Of a DNA stretch of 64,000 nucleotides, positions 19,722 to 31,640 are shown in pieces. The DNA comes from Sphaerulina vaccinii. Lineage: Eukaryota > Ascomycota > Dothideomycetes > Mycosphaerellales > Mycosphaerellaceae. Location: NCBI GenBank assembly GCA_022570795.1, contig JAKUDP010000009.1, positions 620,001-684,000 of the forward strand, read 5' to 3'. The position numbers and the translations under genes are program-made. Position 1 is the first letter of the stretch. Each line of letters opens with the position of its first letter. The notes beneath the pieces were generated by a model. The model had not been told where the DNA came from and ran no database searches. It saw nothing but the letters and a program-made list of their open reading frames with translations.

Positions 19722-22027
19722 ATGTACACATCACTCATCGCAGCGACTATACTCGCTGCAAGATGTCTAGCAGATCTGACAGGACTTCCGACTGTCCCAT
19801 TCACAACCTCCGGGTACGGCAACAGCACACTAGACCTCCTCACGCGCATAAAGAAGATTGTGGTCGACAGCAGGTATGCTGACGCAAAGGATACCAATGG
19901 ATATACATTAATTCCACCTACACTGAACGAATTTGCACTAACCTTTGCGACGGATATGGCTTCCTTGCTGCCTGCCTACCAGAACATCTCACTGGGAACT
20001 GGAAACTGTACTGGATCCTCCGAGATCTTCTTGACTGTGGGGAATCACAGTGGTTTTCATGATGTTGCTGGCAGATGGACTTCTGAGGCATATAAGATTG
20101 AGGTTACGACTGTCGGGATCAAGATCACAGGAGCGAGTCCACTTGGAGTTTGGTGGGGTACGAGGTCGATTTTGCAGCAGGCTGTTTTGGGAGATGGAAA
20201 GATTATGACTGGCTATGGAGTTGATAGTCCTGGGTGGGGGACTAGAGGGTTCTTCGTAAGTGTTCGACAAAGCTGAAAGGCAAATGGAAGTTGCTGACGA
20301 GATTCGACCTCTAGCTCGATGCCGGGCGACATTACTATCCACCTGAGTTTCTCATTGAAATGTGCAACTGGATCTCGTTCTACAAGCAGAACACGTTCCA
20401 CATCCATCTGAGCGATAACCTGTACAACAACGTGGAAATCTATAGCTTGGAACGACAATTGACGCTTTATTCGGCCTTCCGACTCTGGTCGAACGACTCT
20501 GCTGTGGCTGGACTCAACAAGCGCAGGAATGAATCTTATACTCGTGAAGACTTCGATCATATTCAATACAGTTGTGCGGCGAGAGGTGTCACCGTGATAC
20601 CCGAAATCGAGGCTCCTGGACATGGTCTGGTCTTCACACAATGGAAGCCGGAACTCGCGATTGCTGAACAATTCGATCTGCTGAATATCACTTATCCAGA
20701 CACGATACCTGTGATCCAGAGTGTGTGGAAGACATTCATGCCTTGGTTTCACAGCAAGGTTGTGCATCTTGGTGCTGATGAGTATGTCGATAGCAGCTTG
20801 AGTAAGACGTAAGTTCGGCATTCAGCATGATTAAACCTCGGAGCGCTAGCTGACTACATGGATGCGGCTTGTAGTGCCCTCGCGGAAGTCTACAACGACT
20901 TCGTCAATGCTATGAACAGCTACATCGGTGGCTTTGGCAAACAAGTACGCATCTGGGGTACCTTTCCACCTCAGAAGAACTACACCAACAACATCGCAAC
21001 TAACGTGACGATCCAACACTGGGAGTTCTTCGAAGATTATCCTTACCAAGACTACATACAAAAGGGCTACAATGTGATCAACTCCGACGACCACTTCTAC
21101 ATCGTGACAAAGTACAGCACATCATATCGCCAAGTGCTCAACAAAACGCTCATCTTCCACGGCAATCCCGACGGCGGTGCTTGGTCTCCATATATCTTCG
21201 ACCCTAACAATTCGACCAACAACCCGCCAAAGAACTCCTCGTCTGTCGTTGGACACCTCGCCGCACAATGGAATGACTACGGCCCCAACACATCTACCTA
21301 TCTAGAAGCTTACTATTCCTGGCGAGACCACGGCCCTGCCTTAGCCGACAAGCAATGGGGAGGCAAGATAACCGAAGAAGAGTACGAAACAATCTACGAA
21401 AAGCTCCAAATCGCCGCCCCGGGTCAGAATCTCGACAGAAGAGTAGATTCGAAGACTTCCACAATCCTGTCTTACAGATTCACAATGAAGCCTCCACCAT
21501 ACTATGGCTATAGAAGCTTCAACGACAGCGTGATCAAGGATCTGTCTGGAAATGGCTACGATGCGCAAACGAACTGCAGTATGGGTAATGGTACATTGCT
21601 GATCTCGAAAGGCTGCTCAGTGTCTACGCCACTAGAGTCCAAAGGACTGAACTACACCCTTTCCTTCACCCTCAAGCAGACGACGAATGCGACTGGAGGG
21701 GCAATTTTCACTGGGCCGGACAGTGAGCTGAGATCGGGTAATGGGACATCTACCAAGTTGATGCTGGTGTCGGCTGGAAATGCTTTCGCGCTCAATTACA
21801 GCTTACCGATTGGTGAGTGGGTGGATGCGAGTTTGATTGGCAAAGGTAACCAGACTTTCCTGTCTGTAAACAATTGTACCGCGATGGAGTTCCAAACTGT
21901 TGTTGGAGTCAATGGTGCGAGTTTTGCGTGGACGACAATGGCTATTGTTGCGCCACTGAGTACTATTGGAGGTGGTAGCTGGGAAGGCCAGATGAAGAGT
22001 GTCAAGCTTGTGGATTATGCCGTCTAG
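19722..22027 (+). CDS. Secreted beta-N-acetylhexosaminidase, GH20
   Basis: Exons 19722-20255, 20315-20808 and 20875-22027 (introns 59 and 66 bases) encode 726 residues. A signal peptide covers about residues 1-17. The N-terminal domain runs to GVWWGTRSILQQ. The catalytic barrel starts at DAGRHYYPPEF and holds HLSDN, PEIEAPGH and the HLGADEY motif, where the Asp-Glu pair acts in substrate-assisted removal of GlcNAc or GalNAc. A further 200 residues after the barrel form a beta-rich, LamG-like region with many Asn-X-Ser/Thr sites. The enzyme probably acts outside the cell on chitin oligomers or glycoproteins. The gene ends 1 base from the convergent HD-family gene. Confidence 0.9.
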
Positions 22028-22028
22028 A

Positions 22029-23059
22029 CTACCTCATGGAATAGAGACTTTTTCCCATGACAATGACATGGAACATGCCAGAAACAATCTCTGCTGGTAC
22101 TTCTGCTGCCAGTTCTCCACTATCGTCGTCCTCGATCGTCAATCCCCAAGGAAAGGCCAAGTGACCGTAACGGACCATGCAATCGAGGGATCGTAATGGA
22201 TCATGCAATCTCATGTCGTCGTAGGGCTGCATCAATGCATTTCTGGCGACTGCGGCCTTCAATTCCGGCGTGAGTGTACACCACGGCTTCGCATGAACCT
22301 CAGCTTCGAGTATTGCAGAGAAGCGACGAGACCAATTCATCCTTGGAAACTGCCTGAGCACTATGTCCATGACACACTCGTGGATGTAGACCGAATTCCA
22401 GCCAAAATTGTCAAATTCTGTAGCCATTTGAAGCACTTGTGCCATCCGCGAGATTGTTCCTGGAAGTGATGATGCCAGATCTTGTTGCCGGCTAATGGCT
22501 TTACACACACTCTCAACCTGGGATGTGCATGCGCCGAAACTTTGCAGCTTGTCGAGGGCGGTGAGAGCACTTTCGTACTCGAAGGGGAGGTTGGTTGACT
22601 CGCGGTGTACGATTCCGATCATGTGGAATAGACAGGTCAGAGCCCATGTTTCTTTGAAAGCATTGGTGAGCCACTCCGGGTGGTGTCGAGTGACTATGGC
22701 GTGACCTGGACGCTCCGTCAGTCACAATTGATGCCAGCGAGTTTGGAGATAAGCTGACCGAAGCAGAACACTCGAATGCTGTGATTGTACGTTTCCGTTG
22801 GCAGTTGTGGTCGTGCGAACACCTGAGCCTTCTTGACCACCTCAGAATCGACTGGCCAGACATCTAGGAAGACGAAATCGATTGGTTCCGTCGACAAGTT
22901 CCCGTCTTGTACTGGGAAGTTGGATCGATCGCGTGGCTCCTCTTGCAACCCGAAGTCGCTGTTTTCCTGGTGTTTCGAGAGCGCTCTGAACATGCCCTGC
23001 GGTGGGAGCACAGAGTCTTCGCGCTTCTGACCTATAAGGTCACCGCCAATATCACCCAT
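22029..23059 (-). CDS. HD-domain protein, cyanamide hydratase-like, metal motif altered
   Basis: Exons 23059-22759 and 22705-22029 (53-base intron, GTCAGC donor) give 325 residues. The sequence has the family landmarks ETYNHSIRVFCFGHAI and, about 30 residues on, ALTCLFHMIG, followed by RESTNLPFEYE and a long helical C-terminal part. Cyanamide hydratase-like proteins (yeast Ddi2/Ddi3) use an HD pair that binds zinc: the expected HDIG is here HMIG, so the metal-binding Asp is Met. The codon is ATG, more than one change from Asp codons, so a simple base-call error is unlikely. Activity is doubtful, and it may be a pseudoenzyme. The family call is fairly sure. Confidence 0.75.
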
Positions 23060-24192
23060 ATTGCTGTTTCGTAAGACTGCGAATATTTGTAATGTTGTGA
23101 GCCGCTCTCAAGGGATTGACTGTTTACTCGACAAGGGTACCTTACCTGCTTTGTCTGGCAGCTGTTCGAGCGGCATGTGCGCCCTGCAACTAAACTGGCA
23201 GGCGTTGCTCTGCTCGCTCTTGACAGGCTCGAAGCAAGTTTCTCGCCACGGCTTCAAAACTTTCTAACACTCTCTCAGCGCGCTCGACGCCATGGTCCTC
23301 AACTATCATCAGAGAACTACGTGCATGATGAAGCATTCCGACACATCAGGAGCTGGGCCATTCCACCAGTAATATGGGTACTGCGTGCCTTGTTGTCGAT
23401 GTTCGGAGTGGTGATGAACGTTCGAAAGAGCGCTTCACAGCCTACTGATGTTCAGCAATGAATATTGGGATCCGCCAATGCGGTCCATGGGAGTGTACAA
23501 AAAAGTAAGTTGAGGACCAACTGGCGTTCTGTTTCTCCAGGTTGCCGTGGGCGCTGAGGTCCTGCTGTCACATGCAGGGCATCGTGGCCATCCTTCACGA
23601 GTCCAGAGCGAAGCCTTCGAGGTGTCGGCCTGCAGCTCATCGTGCGACTTGATCCCAGTCGACGAAGTTCACGTGACAAAAATGTGAACTGTGGTGAAAG
23701 AGAACGAGGAGCGAGGCGAGCAAGGAGTTGGGAGCGTGCACAGACTTTGCCATGAAACAAGGATGATGGCGCCATTGTGTTTTCTTACACTTTTCTCAAA
23801 CTTCTGTTCTTGCTCTTCAACCTCACCGTGACTTCGTACTCTCATCTCACCTATAGACAGTCTCGAACCGCCAAAGGCGATGATGAAGACAATGATGGAT
23901 GTGATGGGGGATCAGCACCCCCACAGGCGACCCACTTGTTGCCCGCCTCGAGGTCTTCTACGCCTACTCGGCTATCAAACCGAACAAGTGCGGTCCAAGT
24001 ACTACAATCCTCTGGTTCATTGGCCAGCAAGATGACACGCCCTTCAGCGTATCTGTCTCCGACCGCGGAGTGCTTCTTAGCAGCCGCAGAAATTATGCCT
24101 GAAGTACTGAGAGAAACCTCTAAAAGCTCGGTATAGTATTCTCTTCTTCTCAACAGGACTCACAACTACTACTTGTAGCTTCGATTCGATGC
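23060..24192. other. Intergenic stretch
   Basis: Divergent promoter region between the HD-family gene and the MFS gene. ORFs at 23177-23461 and 23777-24136 lack family motifs. The second begins with a hydrophobic run but then becomes low in structure, and it lies where a 5' leader of the MFS gene is expected. Confidence 0.45.
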
Positions 24193-25777
24193 TTGCCATA
24201 CACTATGTCCGAACCATACGAACACCAGGATGTCAACGAGAAAGGAACGAGAAATCTTAGATCTAGCGCTCTCAGCGACAAGTCCGACTCCACGCGAGAT
24301 GACCAGTTCGAGATCGAGGAAGCATCGTTTCATGACCCAGATGAGATACAGCCAAAGCAGGAACCAGAATCAAGGCCTTCTCAGGATCTCAAGAGAGTGG
24401 CAAGCAATGTTCTCACCAAAGTTGCATCGCGCTTGACACAACACTCGCTGGTCCCGTCGCCCGCACCAGATGGAGGAGTAAATGCATGGACTCAGGTTGC
24501 TATGGGATGGCTAGTCATCTTCACTACCTGGGGTTGGGTGAACTCATATGGCGCATTTCAATCATATTACACACTCACTCTTGGTCTTCCAGCTTCAACG
24601 ATATCTTGGATTGGCGCTGTCCAGAACTTCTTAACCTTCTTCGTAGGGGCATTCTCAGGCCGAGCCCTTGACGCTGGCTACTTCTTGCCTGCATTAATGC
24701 TCGGTGCGATCATCCAGTTGCTAGGGTATGACACCGAAGTTCACTGACCAACATTTCGAGACACCTGCTGACCTATATACGTGTGAATGCAGGATCTTCT
24801 TCATGAGGTATGTGCAATTATGGATCTGCGAGCCGTCTATACGCTAATTAGTGCTCTATAGTCTGTCGACAAAGTACTGGCAACTTATGCTCACGCAAGG
24901 GATCATGACGGGACTTGGTGGTGGCCTCTTCTTCACTCCGTCAATGGGACTCATGGGTACCTACTTCTCGAACAAAAGAGCCCTGGCCATCGGCATAGCT
25001 ACAACTGGCAACAGCGTCGGCGGTATGGTGTATCCTGTCCTCGTGCAGCAGCTTTTGCCTAAGCTGGGTTTTGCCTGGACTGCACGAGTACTCGGCTTCT
25101 TAAACTTGGGATTGCTCAGCGTTGTGCTGGTCTTCATGCGGCCGAGACTACCTCCAAGGAGGTCTGGCCCGGTTGTGGATTTATCTGCATTCAAAGAGCC
25201 CCCGTACGCTTTCCTGGTCGGAGGTTTGTTCTTTATCATCTGGGCCATCTACTACACTTTCTACTATCTATCATCTTATGGCATTCAAGTTGCTGGCATG
25301 CCATTCGATACAGCGATCGATATCACTATCATCCTGAACGGTGCTGGTCTACCAGCAAGAGTGATACCTCCATTCTTCGCCAGTCGATTTGGGCAACTGA
25401 ACACTCTGGTACCTATCCTCTTCGCGTTGGCTGTTGTCGCATTTAGCTGGATAGCTGTGCGCACACCGACTGGCATGTACACGTATGCCGTCTTCTACGG
25501 AATCTGGAGCGCGGCTTTCCAGTGCTTGATACCAAGCACAGTTGCATCGATCACTCCGAACATGAACATGTTCGGTACTCGCCTTGGCATGGCCTTCAGC
25601 ACACTCTCATTCGCAGCACTCACGGGACCCAGTTTGGGCGGTGCCTTGCAAAGTGCGATGGGTGGCAGATATCTGGGTGCTCAGCTGTGGGCCGCAATAG
25701 CTACCGCGATTTCTATGTCACTTGTCTTGGCGTCACGGATGGCCAAAGCTAAGTGGAAGATTCATTCGAAGTGCTAG
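24193..25777 (+). CDS. MFS transporter, monocarboxylate (MCT/Mch) type
   Basis: Exons 24193-24725, 24793-24807 and 24862-25777 (introns 67 and 54 bases) encode 487 residues. The middle exon is only 15 bases and encodes part of LGIFFMS. Without it the frame breaks, and with it membrane helix 3 is continuous. The N-terminal 90 residues are hydrophilic and acidic. The MCT signature PDGGVNAW begins helix 1, then VNSYGAFQSYY and about 12 helices follow. Relatives carry monocarboxylates, riboflavin or unknown substrates in the plasma or vacuolar membrane, so the substrate cannot be named. A second Met at 24205 is an alternative start. Confidence 0.85.
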
Positions 25778-26055
25778 TTCGCCATATGGATATCGCATCG
25801 CGCCCACAACTGCTGGGCTCGATGTACTGCTGCGCCGACTACACTGCTGCTTCCGGTCGCTAAGTTCCTCGGTACCACGTAACCCGCACATATAAGGACT
25901 ATGGTTCGCCGCAGCGGATGCTCGCACGCGACGTGCAGACTCTTTGCAAGCAGGCTGTGCCGCCAAGTACGTTACATACCCCAGAACTCACAAACTGGAC
26001 AAATTCCTGCGACTCACCTATTCGAGATCGATACGAAGCGACACTCAGAACCAGC

Positions 26056-26766
26056 ATGACGCTCCCCATATTCGCAGCTAATACCGGGTATGGCGGCAAC
26101 GATGGAAGTGGGATCGAGCGTCCACTCCCTACATATGCGGCCAGCAGAGCGTATGAAGTCAACATCGAAGAGCCAGAAGAAAGACGAAGAAGCCAGAGCC
26201 GAAACACTCTAGGCCGATTCTGGCCCTCATGGCTGAACTTGTTCCACCCCCGACGACGCACCGGCTCGTTCGCCTTCCTCATCGCTGGACTGGTCTTCGC
26301 TCAGATCATTGCTTTTCCCATCTACAGCCTGCTTGTAGTCTGGATGCTCAAGGACCCTGTACAACTCACAGCTTACACATGTCCGAATAGCTCAGACGGC
26401 CATGTGACGTGTACCACTCAAAGTCAGCTGTTCGCTGTAGCCTGGAGTCTGATGGTCGTCATTGGCTTATTCTGGTTTCTCAAGAGATGGATAGCCCACC
26501 CGGAAGATGTGAGAGAGGTGCGAACAAACAAGAAGCAAGAAGTGGCACTGATGATACTGCCGATCGCAATGGTCGGCCTCGGAGTTGCACTGTACTATGG
26601 CATGACGAGCTACTATGGCTGCCGTGCTGGATGTATTCCCGGCGAGGATGCGTACTGCACGAGACTGGTCGATGCAGCTGGACAGATTGCCCGAAAGTTG
26701 CCCAAGAGCTGTGAAGATCCTCATGTTGCTAGGGACGATGACTGGAAATGGTTCGACGAGAGGTGA
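26056..26766 (+). CDS. Membrane protein of unknown function, three predicted TM helices
   Basis: Unrecognised protein of 236 residues. A hydrophilic N-terminal region of about 60 residues with a basic stretch (RRRSQSR) is followed by three hydrophobic segments: near FLIAGLVFAQIIAFPIYSLL, AVAWSLMVVIGLFWFL and LMILPIAMVGLGVALYYG. A cysteine-containing loop (GCRAGCIPGEDAYC) follows helix 3. The frame is open from an ATG at 25918, but a TATA-like tataag lies near 25891, only about 27 bases before it, so transcription probably starts near 25920 and the Met at 26056 is the better start. Length and composition support a real gene; the function is unknown. Confidence 0.6.
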   Translation: MTLPIFAANTGYGGNDGSGIERPLPTYAASRAYEVNIEEPEERRRSQSRNTLGRFWPSWLNLFHPRRRTGSFAFLIAGLVFAQIIAFPIYSLLVVWMLKDPVQLTAYTCPNSSDGHVTCTTQSQLFAVAWSLMVVIGLFWFLKRWIAHPEDVREVRTNKKQEVALMILPIAMVGLGVALYYGMTSYYGCRAGCIPGEDAYCTRLVDAAGQIARKLPKSCEDPHVARDDDWKWFDER

Positions 26767-27171
26767 TCAGAGCGGCCATATTGAAGCACAGCTCTTCGCA
26801 GTCTCTCAGAAGCGACGATAGTGTGAGTCTCTACTTTCAACGACGCTTGGAGCACGATAGCAAGGCAATAGCACAACAGAACATAAGTTCTCAATCAATG
26901 GAGCGACTCCTGGCTAACCTCACCCAACAGACCTTAGACATGTATGTGAGGTATTGACAGTGTTAGCCATCGTATCTAGGCCAATGCATGACAGTTTAAT
27001 ACAGCTCTGAACCAACAATACCACAAACAGGCCTTGTATGGCGTGCTGATAGAGCATCCTAGCAATGTGTCTTGGCATCCCTGCATGACGGATGGCGATC
27101 AACGATCAACCTCTGCTGTGCCTCACACGCAGCAAGATCATCGCACGTACCACACCTTGGTGAGAAGAAGT
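26767..27171. other. Intergenic stretch
   Basis: 3' flank of the membrane protein gene and promoter of the metallopeptidase gene. I see no feature in it. Confidence 0.5.
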
Positions 27172-29504
27172 ATGACTAGTCTTCATCTACCACTGACCTT
27201 CTCACATACCGCAGAATCAGTGCTCAATGAAGCCAAGCAGCTGATCGACAATGCTCGAAAGGTGCAGGACTCGATAGTCGCCCAGGTCACTCCAGAAGTT
27301 GCCACTTGCGCCAATACATTACTTCCCTTCGTACTTGAGGAGAACCACAGATACTATGAAAAGGCTTTGTTAGCTGATATACATCTTCACTGGATCTTGA
27401 CACAACCTGCTAACTTCTGACAGGCTCGAGTTTTACGCCTCTGTATTCACTGATGAGGAGATAAGAAACGCCTCCAATGAAGCTCAGAAGCTCTTCTCCC
27501 AATCCCATACAGAGAGCTTGACGCGCAAAGAAGTCTATCTTCTATTCGCTGCTGTGAAGAACAAGTACGAAGTTCTTGAACCGGAGCTACAAAGACTCTT
27601 AGATCGACGACTGTTCTATTTTGAACGGAATGGCGTGCACTTACCTGAGAGTGATCGTGCGAGGCTTGTGGAGATCGAAGAATCAATCAATGGTCTGGGC
27701 ATTGAATTCGATGAGAATCTAGGGAAGTGCAAGGATGAGCTCTGGTTTACCCGCGAAGAGCTTGCTGGTCTTACAGAAGAAATGCTAGCTGAGTTCGCGA
27801 CAGATGACGAGAAACATCCAGGCCAGTTTCGCGTACTTCTGGAGCCATTGCAATATGGTATTCCTGTGCGATCAGCCTCGAATAGCGACACCCGGAAGCA
27901 ATTGACTATTGCTTATGCAAACAAGTGCAAAGAGAACGTCGCCTTATTGGAAAAGGTGCTTGTGCTTCGCGACGAGGCGGCAAGATTGCTCGGCTATTCG
28001 AACCACGCAGAATTTCAAGTCGCAGCCTGCATGGAGAAGTCTTTGCCCAAAATCAACAGCTTTCTATCCGAGCTTCAGGCAAAGCTCATTCCGAAAAGAG
28101 ACGTTGAGCTCGAGAAGTTGAAAGTTGTCAAAGCTGATGATCTTGTCAAGCGAGGCGAAGAGCCTGAGGAGAAGTTCTTTATTTGGGATCACACCTTTTA
28201 TGGGCGAATACTGCTCCAGCAAGCTCGTAAGTATGATAGACCAAAGGTATCCCGACTTTGTATGTCTCACTGAGCTCAGGCCTGATATGGCCAACAGCGC
28301 AGAGTAGGCCTTGCTGAGGCGGTGCACTGTTTCAGAGTCAGTTGCTAACAATGCTACCTGTCACCTTCAGATCAGATCGATTCGGACGTGATCTCGGAGT
28401 ACTTTCCAGTGAACATAACCGTAGATCGAATGCTTGGGATCTTCTCGCACCTGTTCGGTATGAGGTTCTCTCGCGTCGAGGGGGGACAGATGGAACGAGC
28501 TCGTAGAAGCAGTTGGCAGCAATGCTCTGACCTGGCATGAAGATGTGCTCTTCTATGAGGTATGGGACCAGAGCAGCGAATCGAATGAGGATCCATTCCT
28601 TGGCCATCTCTACATGGATCTCCATCCTCGAGATGGGAAATATGGCCACGCTGCCGATCTTCCTATACGGCCAGGATGCCTCGATATGGCGACAAGCAAT
28701 CGCAAGTATCCTGCCACGGCTTTGATCTGTAACTTCACCAAGCCGACAAAGACGAAGCCAAGTCTGCTCAAGCACCACGAAGTGGTTATGCTCTTCCACG
28801 AGCTAGGACATGGCATCCACGATCTTGTCTCGAAGACGACTTGCGCACGATTCCATGGACCCGATGTTGTTTTCCCGTTCTCAGAAGCTCCGTCTCAAAT
28901 GCTTGAGAATTGGTGCTGGACGCCATCGACCCTACGCTCTCTCACTCAGCACTACTCTACCTTGTCTCCCGAATACATGGCAGCATGGCGCGAGGGTGCC
29001 AGCTACAACGGCGTTGATGTGTCGGAGCAGATGCCCACCGGTCTCGCAGAAAGGCTCATTGAGGCAAAGCGCGTCAATACGATGCAAAACTGCGCCAGCC
29101 TTGCAATGTCCGTCTTCGACATGACCATTCATCAGCCCAAGTCGCACGAGGAGGCCAAATCGATGGATACAACATATTGGTGGAACAAGTTACGACACGA
29201 TATCGCAGGTCTTGAAGGACCCGATAGCGGAGGCTACCATTGGGGTCATGGACACGCGCGCTTCGCTCAAGTGGTTCGTGGCTATGATGCTGGGTATTAC
29301 GGCTACCTTGCATCTCAAGTCTACGCATCTGACATGTTCGCGACCGTATTCAAATCGGACCCGATGGATGCAAAGCAGGGTATGCGCTATAGGAAAGAGA
29401 TTCTCGAGCCAGGTGGAACCAAAGAGCCATTGAAATTGTTGGAAAGCCTTCTGGGCCGGGCACCTAACGCTGACGCATTTTATGATGCTTTAGGACTCGC
29501 ATAA
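27172..29504 (+). CDS. M3 family metallopeptidase (saccharolysin/MepB-like) with a frame discontinuity
   Basis: Exons 27172-27368, 27424-28226 and 28371 onward. The HEXXH zinc site appears as FHELGHG near 28799, after ALICNFTKP and before a downstream FSEAPSQMLENW that supplies the third ligand region; GHGHARFAQV lies further on. These are thimet oligopeptidase features: cytosolic enzymes that trim short peptides. Near 28480-28485 a run of six G separates two frames that both look coding, LFGMRFSRVEG before and WNELVEAVGSNALTWHEDV after. Either one G is extra (mutation or base-call error), or a 49-base intron 28458-28506 (GTATGA...CGTAG) bridges the frames but deletes the conserved GM.F. The first reading fits the family better. 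The start was chosen at MTSLHLPL. Confidence 0.78.
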
Positions 29505-29699
29505 GCCATACCATTATGGGCCGATGTCCGCGGAGTGTAATCAAAAATTGGTTGTCTTCAGTTGTGGAGATCATTGCCGTTGCACCTTGACATGTTGGCA
29601 TAGGTATTAGCCTGAAGTGTAGCTTGTGGAGCGTAGCTCGAAGGTGGATCAGTCATTCAACTCTTGCCGTTAGATGTACGCCTAGTCGACCTTCCCAGC

Positions 29700-31640
29700 C
29701 TACGCATTCTTCTTCCCATTCTCCTTCGCCTTCACAGTCAACAACATATCCTCACCAATCTTCTCCGCCAAAGCATAAATAGTATTCATAGGATGTCCTG
29801 GCGGCAAAACCGGAAAAGCACTGGCATCAACAACTCTCAAACCCTTCACACCACCCAGAACTCTAGCTTTAGACTCAATCACAGCCATAGGATCATCTTT
29901 TCTACCCATCTTGCACGTACAAGCCGCGTGCCAAGTGAAGCCCGAATTGAAAGCCTTCAACTAAGCCAAAATTTCCGAATCTGTGGCATTATATGGTAGA
30001 TCCTTCTCACCGGGTAGGAGTTCGTTACCGAGGAGGACTGGGTCGAGGGCGGTGGTGTTGAAGAAATCCCTCGCTCGCCTTAGAGCTGCGACGAGGACTT
30101 GTTCGTCTGTAGGGTGGGAGAGAAGATTGGGGTTTATGAGTGGTATATTGGACATGTCTGCACTCGAGATGCTGACATTCCCTGAGGATAAGGGTTTGTT
30201 GAGGACGGGAGTGAAGTAGAAGACGTTGATGGGGTGCTCGGATGTGGCGAATTCTGCGGCGCCGAATGGGGCGGAGGCGACGATATATTCTAGTTCGGGC
30301 CAGTCGGAAGGGAAAGCAATGAGATCTGCCTGCGTTTGAGGGGTAAAGGATTGCCGATATGATGGTGGGAGGTTCTCCCAGGCGAGGTAGTCGGATAGCT
30401 GGCTTGTTAGGATGCCAGTGCGATTGGTGTTGTATTCCTGAACAGCTGCATCGGCAGCGGTGGAATTTAGCAAGCTAGTGTATGTGACAACGTTCACTTC
30501 TTGTGCAATGTTGAACACAGTGTGGTCTTTCAGGTTTTGGCCGACACCTGGTAGATTGGCTACTACGGGGATGTTGAATCGAGAATGTATATCTCGCGGA
30601 CCAATGCCGGATACCATGAGTAGTTGTGGCGATTGGAAAGCACCAGCAGATACCACGACTTCTTCCTTTGCAGATATGCGAAAGGTAGCTTTGTTGCTGA
30701 CTTGGATAGTGACGCCAGATGCAGCCTTCTCCTGATCAAAGTGAATCTGCTTAGCCAAGGAATGGGTGTATACATGAAAATTCTTCAGGCCAATCGCAAA
30801 TGCTGCATCCAGATAAGAGGTCTGACTCGACTCCATTGTCTGGTCGAACGGATTCTGCAATATGGGGTTCCATTGCGAGCCGATGATAGCTCCATTGATC
30901 TGGCTTGGAGCATCCTCAATGCCGAGCTCGCGGAAGGCGAGTTGTGCCCAAGAGCCAATTGGCGTTGCCCAGTTGGGATGGGATACCTGATTGGGACCAC
31001 CAATCTCTGCGGGTTGCACTGACGGTGGCACCGTAGAGTTGGCAAATCGAAGAGCATCATTAGGCTCACTCAGAGTGATCGACCTTTGGTAGTATGGAAG
31101 GATGCTTTCCCACTGATAAGTCGGATCATTCACAGCATCTGCCCACACTTGCATCGTGCCCACAGTCGGTCGCTGATAGTTCTGTGCATTGATCGCAGAT
31201 CTGTGAGTACGTTAGTTCACGACAGTCCATCAAGGTTCACATGCCACAACTCACGTTCCGCCGAGTGCCTTTCCACGAGCATATCGAAACTGAGCGCCAC
31301 CCGCATAAGCTTGTGGAGTTGTCACAAAAGGCCAGGTGAGAGGTGATATGTTGACATCGTCTGGGCTGACCGAAGTGAAGGCCGCTTCGGCGTATGCTGG
31401 AACCGCGGACTCATTGCCTGCGTCCTGATAAAAACCACCAGCTTCGATCACAGCCACACTCTTCGATCGATCTTCCGCAAGTCGGTATGCCATTGCCAGC
31501 CCACCAGGCCCACCACCGACCACAACATAGTCGTATTTGGCATCCTTGATGCCGGACCGTCGCCCATCAAAGACGTGCTGAGCTTCTGTGAGTGTTGCTG
31601 CGAGTGTCGTGACCAGTATTGTCCGAAGTGTTGCCTTCAT
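29700..31640 (-). pseudogene. GMC oxidoreductase with an in-frame stop (probable pseudogene)
   Basis: Exons 31640-31255 and 31200-29700 (54-base intron) form one frame of about 628 residues, interrupted only by TAG at 29961-29963. A signal peptide (about 1-20) precedes the FAD motif VVVGGGPGGLAMAYRLAE and ARGKALGGT. VVVSAGAFQSPQLLMVSGIG is the second GMC signature. After the TAG the frame continues without a shift into the catalytic-region motif FTWHAACTCKMG and DASAFPVLPPGHPMNTIYALAE. The stop removes the last 87 codons, including the active-site His, so a truncated product would be inactive. Family position suggests a Trp codon (TGG to TAG). Substrate class (alcohol, sugar or choline) cannot be told. 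Confidence 0.8.

Noticed and set aside
23777..24136. ORF of 119 codons with a hydrophobic start
   Set aside because: Only the first 20 residues look signal-like; the rest is structureless and it lies in the probable 5' leader of the MFS gene.
30460..31022. Plus-strand ORFs inside the GMC gene
   Set aside because: Antisense shadows of the oxidoreductase reading frame.
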